From Closterium sp. Naga37s-1 (taxonomy: Eukaryota > Streptophyta > Zygnematophyceae > Desmidiales > Closteriaceae): a stretch of 64,000 nucleotides of DNA. A program made the position numbers and the translations under genes. The stretch covers positions 453,501-517,500 of the forward strand of contig CANJKZ010000430.1 in assembly GCA_947471745.1 (NCBI GenBank), read 5' to 3'. A model generated the notes under the pieces. The model had not been told where the DNA came from. It saw nothing but the letters and a program-made list of their open reading frames with translations, and made no database searches. Shown here piece by piece: positions 45,737 through 58,285 of the stretch (its first letter is position 1; each line of letters opens with the position of its first letter).

Positions 45737-48700
45737 ATGGGAAATGAGTCCGCGGATGTCGCGCGGCCGACAGGAAGAGCGAGGCCGCTTCTGGGGCTCC
45801 AGCAGGTGCGTCGCATGATGAGTTATGCGTGTTTGCGTTTCCCGTGGCGCGTATTCTGTGTTGCGCGCTGCTCACGTCACGTCGAGATGTCCATGGTGTG
45901 TCATACAGTACGCGCTGCGTTCCGTTCTCAAAATAGTAGCGGTAGAGCGAAAAGGCATTCCTACCTTCGTATCATGCCCTGCCCCCTCGCTCACCCTCAC
46001 TCTCCCCTCTCCTCATCGCTCAACCCTCCCCTCTCCCTCTTGCTCCTTACCATGCCTTGCCCCTTGCCTCCTATCCGTGCTCGTGCCCATGCAATTTCTC
46101 GAATCCCACCGTCAAATATCTGCCTTAGTGCTCGTTCCGCCTATCGCCCCCCGCTATCCCCCTCGATTTCAACCTCTCCACGCCTTTCTACATTGCCCTC
46201 CTCGTGCAAGCACCCCTCTGCCCTACTCTCCTCTTGCGGCACGCATCCCGCCCACTGTTTACCCGTCTGCCCTTCCTTCCGCACCGATACATATGCTTGC
46301 ATCTTACGAAATCGATCCCCCCAGAAGCAGCCCCCCTCCGCTTCCCCCCTTCCGCTCACATTCTCCGCTTTCCCCCGTCCCCGTCGCCTTTTCCCCCGGA
46401 ACAGGAAGGAATCTTCATCGCCCCGTGAAAGGTCCCCCTGCCTTGCGCAATCCAGCTCGCGCGTGCATCCCAGCCCGCTGAATCTCCCGGTCGGCGCATC
46501 TCCCCTCGCTGGTCCCCCAGCCGCGGATGCTTCCCCGTCGCGGGGCGGATGGGGCGCAAAGTGGGCGTTCTCGGGGCGCCGGTCCAGCCCCAGGCGCGCG
46601 CGTTCGATGTCCCCCGTTCCGCGCAGGGGGAAGGAAGCCCCGCCTGTTACGGTCACTACGGCGGCGAACAGTTTCGCGACGCCAGGCCCAACTCTCCCCG
46701 CGCGTCGCGTGGGCAGGCTCTGGTCAGCCGCGCCGCCACCGCCGGCAGCGCACATGCAAGGACCGGCCGGCTCGGCGGCGCATGCTGGGGAAGTCGCGGC
46801 TCGTCATACACCGGAAAGCGGCGCACATCACGGGTTTCCGTGTTTAGCAGTTGGGGAACACGAGGTTGGGGAGAGACGGCGCGTGGCGCAAGGGCCGGGC
46901 GGACCGCACGTCGGAAGCTCCCCCAGCATCGGCGCAGTTGCGGGCGCGGGAGCGGGCGGTGCGGGCCTGCTTGCGCTGCAGCTGCAGCTGCAGGAACGAC
47001 AGCAAACGGATGACGACGAAGGCGACGATGGCTCACATTACTTGGACTACTCGCACCAGCAATACGGCGGAGTAACTCCACCGGAACTGCCGCAGCGGAA
47101 GAAAAAAGCGGCGGTTTTCCGCGGATGGTCGTACCTGATCAAGGCGCTCTCCCGCGGGATGCGGAAGAGCAAGCAGCGCGGGCGCAGCCCCAGCCCTGAC
47201 AAGCGCGAGCAGTACGCGGGGGAAGGCGCAGGCGGAGGCGCAACTCCGTCTCCGCCTCCACGGGCATTCGTGCGCGTGGGCGAAGAGGTGATCCCGGTGC
47301 AGCCCGGGCAGGTGCAGGAGCAGGTGCGCGCGCTGGAGCGGCGTATAAACTTCTCCGAGGAGGCGGAACCCCGGACGCCCGAGATGCGCGCACAAGCGCC
47401 TTACGGAACGGTTCAACCCGCAGTGGCGGATGGCGGAAGAGTTGCGCAAACTGGGGCAGAAGGGGGGAAGAAGGAAGGAGGAGTTGCGCTGGTGGATGTG
47501 GGGCGAGTGGGACTGGGGGGAAGCCGCGGAGCGGCGCAAGGGGAAGGGGGCGCGCGGGCCAGACCCGCGCTTGTGGGGAGTTTGCGCTCATGGAACAACG
47601 AGGCGGAGGAGGAAAAGCGCGATTTGGGAGACACGGAGCAAGCGGGGGAAGAGACTGCGGAGGCGGAAGGGGAGCGGAAGCTTCGCGCTGGCGCTGCGGC
47701 TGCTAAAGCGGCTGCGGCTGAGGGAAAGAGTGATTCCGCCTCCTCGTCGGCAGTTACACCGGCCATCGGGTGGGGTATGGGGTTCAGAAGCGCGCGCATG
47801 GTGCTGCAAGCGCAAACTACGGGCGGGGAAACAGAGGAGGCGGAAGAGGACGAGGAGGAGGAAGGAGAGGCTGCGGACTCGAAACGCGCGGAGGTAGAAG
47901 AGGAGGAGGGGGAGGCGGAAGGAAAGGCGGATACCGGGGAGGGGAAATCGGACGTCGTGGAAACGGCGAGCGCAGCTGGAGTGGCAAGTGCGGCGGACGT
48001 GCAAGGCTACGCGGCTCTTGCGGACAGAATTGATGTCGAGGATGTCACTAGCGAGGACGAAGCCGACGCGGGAATCCCAGCGGTACACGAGGAGGAGGAC
48101 GAGGAGGAGGACGAGGAGGAGGAGGAAGAGGAGGGGGACGGCGAGGAGGAGGAGGAGCGGATCCGCGAGATGCTGCGCAGCGGCGTGGGCGCGGGCGTGT
48201 TGCGCGCGAGCGGGAACTGGCTGGAGCAGGTGGCGGCGGCGGAGCGGGACGGCGCAGTGGACGTGGCGGCGCGGCTGCTGGAGCTCGCCAAGGAATGCGG
48301 CGCGCAGGTGGGGGAAGGGGGGGGAGAAGGGGAAGGGGGAGGGGACGGGGAGAAAAGGGAATGGGAGAGAGATGGGAAGGGAGAAGAGGACGGATGGAAG
48401 GGGATTGAGAGAGAGTGATGAAGTGGACGGGTGGGGTTGGTTTAGGAGGAGGTGATGGTGGTGATGGGGGAATGCATGAACGTGGATGGATGGCATGGGG
48501 GGGGACAGAAGTACCAGGCCTTGGCTTGGATTTCATCATGGCTTTCTTCCTTTCCTCCTCTTACCTCCCCTTTCTTCCTCTCTCCCTTCCTTTACCCCAT
48601 TCTCTTCGCCCTCCCGCTGCTGCCGAACCCTATCCTCTCTTCCTACCGTCGCGCACTTCGTCCCCAGCCCTTACTACAGGGGAATTTACGCTTCGATGGG

Positions 48701-51700
48701 CGTGGCTGGAGCGGACATGCGCCATGCACCACGCCACGCCACGCCCTGTCGCTCGCCTTACATCTCACCCCTCTCCCTTGCTCACCTCTTCAATTTTCTT
48801 TCGCAGCCCCTGCCCTCCTCCTCCCCTTCTCGCTCTTCCTTTTACCACTTCGACGCTTCTCCCATTAAACATCTCCCTTCCCCTTGTCGCCCACTCTCCT
48901 CCACTCTCTCTGCCCCCAGCCGGAGCATGAGATCGACGAGGCTCGAGCGGAGTTCTACCAGCGCCACACGCACCTGCGCCGCCCCGCTTCTCTTCCTTCT
49001 CCTGCCCCGGCTGAAGCTGCCGGTGCTGCGGCTGCAGCGGTTTCTGCTGCTCCTGCCTCGGTGATCGAGGAATGGCGGGACGGCGAGGAGCAGCAGAGCG
49101 GGATCGATATGGAGGTCGAAACGGAAGCCGCAGCGGCAGCGGCAGCGGCAGACGCAGGTAGCGGCGCTACGCCAGAGCAGTTCGGTGGTGTGAGCAGCGA
49201 TGGCGATGCTGGTGCAGAAGGAGGGTGTGTTGAGCAAGAGGAGGCTGACGCATGGAACGAGGCAGAGGCGGCGAGCGCTCCTGCTCTGACCCCTGCTGAA
49301 GAGCAAGGGACTCAGACTCGTTGTGAAAAGGAGGAGGAGGAGGAGGAGGAGGAGGAGGAGGAGGAGGAGGTGGTGGTGGTGGAGAAGGAAGAGGAGGAGG
49401 GTGGCGGCATGATGGTAGAGGGAGAGGAGGAGGTTGTGGAGGAGGAGCAGGGGGGAGTGGAGGAGACGATGGTGATGGAGGGGATGAACCTAGAGGACTT
49501 TGTGAAGGCCACAGAGGAGGAGGAGGATGAGGGCGAAGAAGGGGAAATGAAAGGGGAGAAACATGAGGAGGGGGAGACGGAGGAAGAATCACTGGAGAAT
49601 GAGGAGGTTGTGATAGAGGCGGTAAGGGAGGAGGAGCAGGAGGACGATGGGGAGGAGGAAAGCTGCTCTGCTGATGATGCTGTTGACGGTACTGATGCCG
49701 CTGCTGTGAGTTTTAGGCCGTGTCCGGGCAGTGCTGACGCTCAGGAGGATGTTGACCTCTCCGCGCTGCTAGCCCTGGCTGCGGAGGACCCTGCGCCAGA
49801 CACGGAGCAGGAGCAAGTGGAGGAGTGGGGGAGGGAGGTGGAGGTGGAAGAAAGATGGGCGAGAGAGAAGTACGAGTGGGCCGGGGAGCAGGAACAAGGA
49901 GCGGTTGTGATGGAGGATGGGAGGGAGGAGGCGGACGAGGACGTGGCTTCTGGCTCTGCTTCTCCCGCTGCTTCTCCCGCTGCTTCTCCCGCTGCTTCTC
50001 CCGCTGCTTCTCCCGCTGCTTCTCCCGCTGCTTCTCCCGCTGCTTCTCCCACTGTTTCTCCCGCTGCTTCTCCCACTGCTTCTCCTGCTGCTTCTCCTGC
50101 CGCTTCTCCTGCCGCTTCTCCTGCCGCTTCTCCTGCCGCTTCTCATGCCGCTTCCCCTGCCGCTTCCCCTGCCGCTTCCCCTGCCGCTTCTCCTGCTGCT
50201 TCCCCTGCTGCTTTCCCTGCTGCTTCCCCTACCGCTTCTCCTGCTGCTTCCCCTGCCGCTTCTCCTGCCGCTTCTCCTGCCGCTTCTCCTGCTGCTTCCC
50301 CTGCTGCTTTCCCTGCTGCTTCCCCTACCGCTTCTCCTGCTGCTTCCCCTGCCGCTTCTCCTGCCGCTTCCCCTGCCGCTTCTCCTGCCGCTTCTCCTTC
50401 CGCTTCCCCTGCCGCTTACCCTGCCGCTTCCCCTGCCGCTTCTCCTACTGCTTCCCCTGCTGCTTCCCCTGCCGCTTCTCCTGCCGCTTCCCCTGCTGCT
50501 TCTCCTGCTGCTTCCCCTGCCGCTTCACCTGCCGCTTCTCCTGCCGCTTCTCTTGCCGCTTCTCCTGCCGCTTCTCCTGCCGCTTCTCCTGCCGCTTCTC
50601 CTGCCGCTTCTCTTGCCGCTTCTCCTGCTGCATCCCCTGCTGCTGCTCCTGCTGCGCCGCCGTTCTGCGACCTGACGGCGTCACTTGAGTTTGACATGCT
50701 GCTGTCGTCCGTGGAGTTCCTGTCGCCCACCCATTCGCTGCGACTGTCCGCTGCTTCTGCTGCTACGGGTGCTGCTGATGGGGCGTTGGGAGCACATGCT
50801 GCGGCCGACGAAATGGATGCTGCTCTTTTCCTTAGCTTTGAAACCTCTTCTGACGCTGATGCTGATGCTGATGCTGATGCTGATGCTGATGCTGACGCTG
50901 ATGCTGATGTTGCTGCTGCTGCTGATGCTGCTGATGCTGCTGCTGCTGCTGATGCTGCTGCTGCTGCTGCTGATGCTGCTGCTGCTGCTGATGCTGCTGC
51001 TGCTACTGATGCTGCTGCTGCTACTGATGCTGCTGCTGCTGCTGATGCTGATGCTGATGCTGATGCTGATGCTGATGCTGCTGCTGATGCTGATGCTGAT
51101 GCTGATGCTGCTGCTGATGCTGATGCTGCTGCTGATGCTGATGCTGATGCTGATGCTGATGCTGCTGCTGATGCTGATGCTGCTGCTGATGCTGATGCTG
51201 ATGCTGATGCTGATGCTGATGCTGATGCTGATGCTGCTGCTGATGCTGATGCTGATGCTGATGCTGATGCTGATGCTGATGCTGCTGCTGCTGCTGATGC
51301 TGCTGCTGATGCTGATGCTGATGCTGATGCTGCTGCGCATGCCGCCCCTGAAGGCCCCGTTGAGGCGGAGGAGGAGGTGGAGAAGGAAGCGGTGAAGGGC
51401 GGAAGTGGTGAGGAGGAGGTGATACATGGCGTTGATGTGGCATGGCTGGTGGACGGTGGGGGGGTGCAGGAGGAGCAAGAGGAGGAGGAGCGGGGAGAAG
51501 AGGAGGAGGAGGATGAGGAAGAGGAGGAGGAAGCGAGTCATTTGAGCAAGGAGCAGGAGGAGAGTGAGTCGTCGCAGGCGACGGTGGAGGAAGTGTCGGC
51601 ATGGGAAGAAGTGAACGGAGGAAGCTCGGAGACCGGGGCTGGTGGGATGGGGGAGATGCACGAGTCAGCTGCGGTAGACGAGGAGGAGGAGGAGGTGGAG

Positions 51701-54700
51701 GAGGAGAGCGATGACGAAGCAGGTGGGGAGGAGTTTGAAGAGTTTGCAGTGGATGCTGCTGCCGTGCATCATGAGCAGATGCTGACGAGGGAGGAGGGGC
51801 ATTGTGAAGGGAGAGAGGACGAGTCGAGAGAAGTGGAGGGCGAGGAGGGAGACGAGGAGACGGATGGGGATGTTGAAGATGCAGTGGCAGCAGAGGCAGT
51901 AGCAGCAGCAGCTGCCGCTGCGTGGTGGGAAGTTGAAGCTACTCCCTTGACAGAAGCACACGCAGACGTGCAGACGGAGGAGGCTGAGAGGCTCGAGGCC
52001 GAGAGGGAGGTTCGACAGCTATTGGTGCTGGACGAAGAGGAGGAAGAGGAGGAGGCGGAGGAGGCGGAGGAGGGGGAGGCAGCGGCTGAGGGGTGCTTTG
52101 AGACGTCTCAAGCCGTTCCGGAGGGGTTGGAGGAGGTGCGGGAGGAGGTGCGGGAGGAGGTGCGGGAGGAGGTGCGGGAGGAGGTGCGGGAGGAGGTGCG
52201 GGAGGAGTTGGGAGGTGAATGCGGAGCCTCTCTTGCGGACGATCACTTGAGCGAGTCGGATGAGCCGTCGTCCTCGTCCATGCTCCTTGACCTTGCGTCT
52301 GGGATTGGCCAGGAGGAAGCTGCTGCTCCAGCTGCTGTGACTGCACCACATGCAGAGGCTGCTTCTGTCGACGCCGTTACTGCTGCTACCTGTGTCAATG
52401 CTGTAAGCATCGATGGTGCCTTGGACACTTCACATGCTGACGCTGAGCCATCCCTGTTAGATGTCCCCGTGGCCGAAGCCTCAGGAGGCTCGGAAGGAGA
52501 GGCAGAGGCAGTGGAGAGCGGAGAGGAGGGTGGAAGTGGCGCAGAGGGCGAGGAAGCTGGCGTGGTGGCAGTGGGAGGCGTGGACGTTTTGGAGCACGAG
52601 GAAGAGGAGGAACGGGAGGGGGAGGCGGCGGCGGCGGGTGAGAGGTTTGAGATGTCTGAGATGTTGACAGACGAGACGGGAGGCGAGGAGAACGACAGGG
52701 ATGGGGGAGAGGAGGGGGAGGAGGGAGAGGAGGGAGAGAAGAGGCCAGAGGAGGAAGCTGAAGGGTTGTTGGAGGTGGTGGTGATGCATGATGAGGGGGA
52801 GACGAAGGACGCGCAGGAGGGAGAGGCGGAGGAGGAGGAAGTGGAAGAAGAGAGGGAAGAAGAGGAAGGGGAGAAAGAGGAGCAGGAAGAGGAGGCGGAA
52901 GCATACGTGGCAGAGATTTCGGATGTGGAAGTTGGGGCGTCAGGTGCGGTTGAAGACACGAGCCTATGGTGGAAGACAGAGGAGAGCGCAGCAGATAACA
53001 CAACAGAGCACGAGGCTGACGGCGAGGCAGACTTGGCGGGGGTGGAGGCACGCGAGGTGGAGAGCGACGAGGAGGAGGAGGAAAGTGGGGAGGAGGGAGG
53101 GAGGGACGGAGGGAGGGAGGAAGAGGAGGTGGAGGTGGCTGGTGAGTTGTCGCTTCTCACAGGGGATGGTGTGATGGGAGAGGAAGAGGTGGAAGGGGGG
53201 GAAGAGACTGTGGCAGTGGGAGTGGAAGAGGCAGTTGGGGAGGGAGAATCAGTGGCGGAGGAAGGAAGAGTGGAAGAGGAGGGGTTGCGTGAGGAAGGGG
53301 AAGAGGTGCAGGAGCAGGTTGACAGGGAAACAGGAGTGGACATGCATGACGCGGTGCTGCTGGCAGGGAAGACGCACGACGTTGGGAACGCGCATGCAAT
53401 GGAGGAGGCGGAAGAGAAGGCGGGGGAGGAGGTGGAGGAGGAGGTGGAAGCAGAAGGAAGAGTGGCAGAGAAGGCTGCGGTTACGGCAGGCGAGGAGGAA
53501 ATGGAGGAGGAGGAGGTGGCAGTAGAGGAGGAGGTGGTGGTAGAGGAGGAGGCAGATCTGGATCTGGAGGCCCTGGTTGAAGCGTTCGGAGAGGATGGTG
53601 ACGGGGACGAGGGAGTGGGAGAGGACGAAAAGGAAGAGATGAACGAGGTGGAAGAGGAGGAGTGGGAGTCCGCGATGCAAGGGCTGGAGCAAGCCGCAGA
53701 GGAAGTGGCGGCAGAGGAGGTGGAAGCGGAGGAGAGAGAGGAGATTGATTCAGAGCAGGAGGAGGAGGAGGAGGAAAAGGCAGAGGGAAGAAGGGAAAGC
53801 GGGGTGAGAGATACGGTGGAGGACGAGAGTGAGGCGACGATAGCAGAGGAGGATGAGAGTGAGCAAGTGAACGGAGTGGAGGGGGGCAAAGAGGAGGCTG
53901 CAGAGGAGGAGGCGAGTGTGGAGGAGGTTATCGAGAAGGTGGTAATCGAGGAGGAGGTGAGTGAGGAGGAGATGAAGGAGGAGAAGGTGAGTGAGGAGGA
54001 GATGAAGGAGGAGAAGGTGAGTGAGGAGGAGATGAAGGAGGAGAAGGTGAGTGAGGAGGAGATGAAGGAGGAGAAGGTGAGTGAGGAGGTGGCTTGTGCA
54101 GTGCGGGTAGAGGCGGATGAGGAGGTATCCGAGGGAGAGAGGGACGTGGAAGGAGCAGAAGAGAGGGGGAGTGGCGGCGAGGGGGAGAGAGAGAGTGGAG
54201 GAGAGGAGGGAGAGAGCAATGCATTGGTGGAAGCAGCTGGTTGGGATGAGACCCAGGTTGGTGCGGCGGAATGGGCACGCACAGAGCGAATAGAGGAGGA
54301 GAAGGTTGAGGAGGAGGAGGTGGAGGAGGTGGGGGATGGGGAGGTGAGAAAGGAAAAGGGAGAAGTAGAGGAGGGGGAAACGGGAGTAGGTGGTTTGCGG
54401 GATAGTGTGAGTCTGGTGGGTGTGGACGAGTTGATGATGCTGATGGAGGAGGAGGAGGAGGAGGAGGAGGAGGAGAAGCACGTGCGATCAGAAGAAGACG
54501 GAGAGAAATCCGAGATGGAGGCGAGGGAGGCGGAGAGAGGGCCGGAGGGGGCAGAGGAGGTGGAGCAAGAGGTGGAGGTGGGGGCGGAAGAGGAGGAGAA
54601 TACCGTTGTTGCTGAAGGTTTTGAAGAGGAGGGTGCATGTGCGGCCGTCATTCCGACCAGCCTTGCTGCAGCCGGTGTTGCTGCTGCCATCACCTGTGCC

Positions 54701-57700
54701 GCCAGTGCTACTCCTGACGCTGCTGCTGCTGCGTCCCCTGCGCCTCCTGTTGCTGCTGCTGCCGTCGCTGTTGTGGAGAAAGCAGGCGAGGTGGGAGAGG
54801 AGAAGGCGGAGGAAATGGTGGAGGAGGGCGAGGAGGAGAAGGTGGTTGCAGAGGGGATAAAAACAGCTGAGGCAAGGTGGTTGGAGAAGGAGGCGCTACC
54901 ATCGGAGGGTGATGAAGCCTCTTCGGCAGTGGAAGAAGCAGTGGCGGAGAAATGTTCAATTGCCACTGCCCCTGCTGCAGAAAAGAAGGAACCGCGGGTG
55001 GAGGCAAGGGAGGAAGCAAAGGAGGAAGCAAAGGAGGAAGCAAAGGTGGAAACAAGAGCCCAAGGAGCAGAAGCCCAGGGGAAGGAACCTGGAGAGGAGG
55101 AGGAAGGGAGGAAGCAAGGGTGGGAGGCATCGGGGAGTGTATGGGATGACGAGGACCTAGAGAGTGGTGATGGGCATCTGAGTGACGTGCTGGGGCCCAT
55201 GAGCCCGCCCTCCCACCCCACTTCTCTGCCCACTTCGTGCCCCACGTCGCCCCCCTCTCGCCACGCGGTCTTCCCCACTGATCGGCTTCCTGGTGGCAGC
55301 TTCTCAGGCCGAACCAAGCACACTGCTGCTGCTGCTGCTGGTGCGGCTGCCGCTCCTGCTGCTGGTGCTGTGCCTGCTGCATCTGCAGGGAAGGGGGGGG
55401 CAGCGATGGACGAGGAGCAGCGGAGGAGGGCAGAGGAGGCGGAGGACGAGGCGGCATGGGAGGCGCTCATTCAGAGCGAGATGGACTGGGAGGTGGTGTA
55501 TGGGGGGTACCTCACAGGAGGGAGTGCGTCGGGCAGTGTGTGCAGCAGCAGGCGAGGCGCCATTGCAGCAGCAATAGCAGCCGGAGGTGGTAAGGGACGA
55601 GCCCTGATGGATAGCTGCATGCGCAGCAGTGGAGGCAGCACCACGAGCAGCATTGCGGCAGCGGTTGCTGTTCTTGCTGCTGCTAGGAGATCAGCTGCTG
55701 CTGCTGCTGGTCCTGCTGCTGCTGGTCGTGCTGCTGTCCCTTCTCGTGCCACTCCGTCTGCTGGTGCTCCTGGTGCTACCACTGGCTTTGGTGCTGGTGC
55801 TGGCGCTGATGTCGGCGTTGGCGCCTGTGGTGGTGGTGGTGCTGCTGACGGTATGGATTGTGGTGCCAGTGAGTGCGGCAGCAGCATCAACTGGCAGCAA
55901 TTCGACACGGCCAGTATGTACGAGTATGAGCAGCAGCAGCAGCAGCAGCAGCACAAGAGCCCTCTAGTGCTCGCAGCTGCAGCTGCCAAGTCTGCTGTGG
56001 AAGCGGCCAAGGCAGCAGGAGGAAGAGCAGCAGGTGGTGGTGCAGCCAGAGGAGCAGGCGCCAAGGCAGGCATGAGAACTCAAGCCCAACCGCACCTGCA
56101 GCAGCAGCAGCAGTTTCCCCGCTCTAGCAGTGCGGATCGAGCAAGCATCCGGCAGAGAGCCAACCCGCACCAGCAGCAGCCATTCTCCTCTCCCAGCCGT
56201 GTCCTTTCCAACGTCAGCGCCAGCAGCGGTAGCACCATGAGCGGTGTCAGCGGGTCGGGATACAGGCAAGGCAGCTACAGCATCAACAACAACACCACCA
56301 GGGGCAACACCATGGGCAGCAGCGGCAGCGGTAGCACACGGGCGTCGCCTATCCGTCTGGGTGCAACCCGGGGAGGTACTGCCTCTCTCTCTGCCCGCCA
56401 CTACCCAGCTTCTGCTGCTGGGTCTCCCCTCCTCTCCTCCTCCGCCCGCACTTCCCCCAGACCATCAGGAGCAGCAGCAGCTGCTGGTGCTGGATATTCA
56501 CGCGGGTCGCCATCCCTCACCCCCTCCCGCTCCCTCACCTCCTCATCGCCTGTCTCGGCAGCAGCGGCTGCTGCAGCAGGGCGCAGGGGGGGCAGCGCAG
56601 GAAGGGCGCGGCAGCAGCCGCAGAGTGCTGCAAGCTGGAGGTCGGCAGCGGCAGCAGCAAAGGCAGCAGCCATGGCTGCAGCGGTGGCTGCTGGCAAGGC
56701 GGATATGCTGATGTTAGAACCCGCGGAGGAGAGCACCAACAACAGCTCGGCTTACTACCCCGGCAGTGCTGCTACTGCTAGCCTTGCAGCAGATGCTGCT
56801 TCTGCTGGTACTACACCTACTGCTGGTGTTGCTTCTGCCGCTGCTTCCTTCTCTGCTGCGGGCGATGGTGCTTCGGATGTTGACGCGTTCGAGACCTCGT
56901 CTGTGGCGTCGGCAGCTACGTCAACGTTCAACGCGGCGACATCCGCCGGCGCGTTCATGGACTTTGGGGCTGGCAGGCGGCGCCCTGACCTCCGCATTGA
57001 CACCACCAGCTGCAGTCTCGAGCAGCTGCAGCAGCAGCAGCAACAGGCCGGGGGAGCAGTCTCAGTGCCAGCAGGAGGAGCAGGAGGGGCGAAGGGACGG
57101 CCCAGGGCAGCAGATTCTGGGGGGCTGTGGCCGTGGGAGGATGCAGGGCCTGGGATGGAGGCACTACTGGGAATGGAGGCCGAGGAGAAGGGGTTCCTGT
57201 TGGATGAGCCCTTGTCCCTCTATGGCTGCAACACTGCCCCTGCTGCTGCTGCTGCTCTGCATGCCTCTGCTACGCAACCATGCAACCAGAAGCAGCAGCA
57301 GAGGCAGCTTTCTATGTCGCAGGTTTCACCGAGAATCGGCCGTGGATCATCAGCATTTGTGGGGGCGCATTCGCTCTCTGCTGCTGCTTCTCCACGGTCC
57401 GCCACTGCAGCTGCTGCCGCTGCTGCTGGTGGGTTTGGAATCACTGGTGGCATCGGCAGTGGCGGCATTGGCGGCATTGGCAGCGGTGGGATCTCCTCTG
57501 CAGCCAGCATTGCTGCGGCCATGTCCCCTCGTGCAGCCAGTGTGTGTGGCAGCAGCACTGCTTTCCTCAACCCTGCCACTGCCTCTGGTCTGATCAGCCC
57601 AAGGTCCACAGGCATGCTCAGTCCCCGTGCGAGCCTCTCCCAGTCCCGCTCCTTCTCTCACTCCTACCACCACCACCCGTTTGCCGCCCCTCCTCCTGGT

Positions 57701-58285
57701 ATTGACGACCCTGCTGGAACCATGCAGGCAGTTGCAGAAGCAGCTGCTGCTGCCACTGCAGTGGCGGCTGCTGCTGCAGCTGCAGGCCCCAAGGCAGGGT
57801 ACGGTGGAACAAGGACCGGGGGAGCAGGAAGAGGAAACGGGCTGAACGGGCTCGGTCGCTCGCCTGTTCGGGGAGCAGGTGTGGGACGAGCAGGACTGGG
57901 TGCTGGCAGTAACAGCGGTGTGGGGATGATGGCTGATGAGAGGAGGCGGGCGTCACCGGTGCCTGGGGGAGGAAGGGGACGGGGAATGGTTGGAGGAGGC
58001 GCAGGCGCCAGCTCACCTTCCCTTGCGTCCAGGTCAACATCATCCATGCATGCTCACTCGGCGTCCCCGCACGGGGTTCGCGGTAGAGTTGGTGGTGGCG
58101 CAGGAGGTGGTTTTGCAAGCAGCAGCAGCGTCGGCGGCGGCAGTGCGTGGGCCGCCAAGCCTCCCAGTCCGCGCAGTCCAAGCCCGGGAGACAGACTTCC
58201 GTGGGGGGGAGCACCAGGTGGGGCAGCAGGCGCAATGGGGCGTGGACGTGGTTCACCAAGGCCAGGTAAGACAAGCATGGAATGA
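45737..58285 (+). CDS. Giant low-complexity acidic protein, about 4,000 residues
   Basis: I do not recognise the family. Two long open blocks, 45737-48307 and 48920-58285, join in phase across a C/T-rich GT-AG intron, linking LLELAKECGAQ to PEHEIDEARAEFYQRH. The sum is about 3,980 residues if the first ATG is used. The 5' end is unsure: 45806-46324 is C/T-rich like an intron and could be spliced out in phase (GTGCG donor at 45806, AG at 46324). Parts in order: a basic Ser/Arg/Pro-rich start with AVFRGWSYLIKALSRGMRKSK; an acidic region with SGNWLEQVAAAERDGAVDVAARLLELAKE (the most helix-like, non-repetitive stretch); Glu-rich runs; a Ser-Pro-Ala-Ala array; an Asp-Ala array; more than 1,000 residues dominated by Glu; and a Ser/Ala/Gly/Gln-rich C-terminal third ending SPRPGKTSME. 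No membrane segment or catalytic motif is seen. A GTAAG at 58266 could be a donor to a further exon. Confidence 0.6.
49960..50640 (+). repeat. Ser-Pro-Ala-Ala coding array
   Basis: About 55 units of the 12-base type GCTTCTCCCGCT code for SPAA repeats inside the giant protein. Local variants (FPAA, SHAA, SPTA) recur in blocks, which suggests past unequal exchange or slippage. Confidence 0.9.
50852..51340 (+). repeat. Asp-Ala coding array
   Basis: GATGCT and GCT units alternate for about 490 bases. They encode runs of DADADA broken by AAAD and AAAAD, almost without synonymous variation. Confidence 0.9.
52098..52111. repeat. Palindrome inside the giant coding exon
   Basis: TTGAGACGTCTCAA is a perfect 14-base palindrome of the same type as the junction palindromes. 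Here it codes for part of CFETSQ. Confidence 0.8.
52130..52205 (+). repeat. VREE coding array
   Basis: About six 12-base units GAGGTGCGGGAG encode EEVREEVREE, a charged heptad-poor run that could form a single alpha-helix. Confidence 0.85.
53950..54090 (+). repeat. Ten-codon VSEEEMKEEK array
   Basis: Four near-identical 30-base units encode VSEEEMKEEK, alternating acidic and basic residues. Confidence 0.9.

Noticed and set aside
49769-50730. Long overlapping frames rich in Leu or Cys-Phe-Arg through the SPAA array
   Set aside because: They are frame shifts of the same 12-base repeat. The SPAA frame is continuous with the flanking non-repeat coding sequence, the others are not.
52243-55470. 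Minus-strand open frame of 1,075 codons, almost all Ser/Pro/Ala/Thr
   Set aside because: It mirrors the Glu-rich coding repeats of the giant gene. GAG-rich sequence read backwards has no stop codons. It has no motif and no intron logic of its own.
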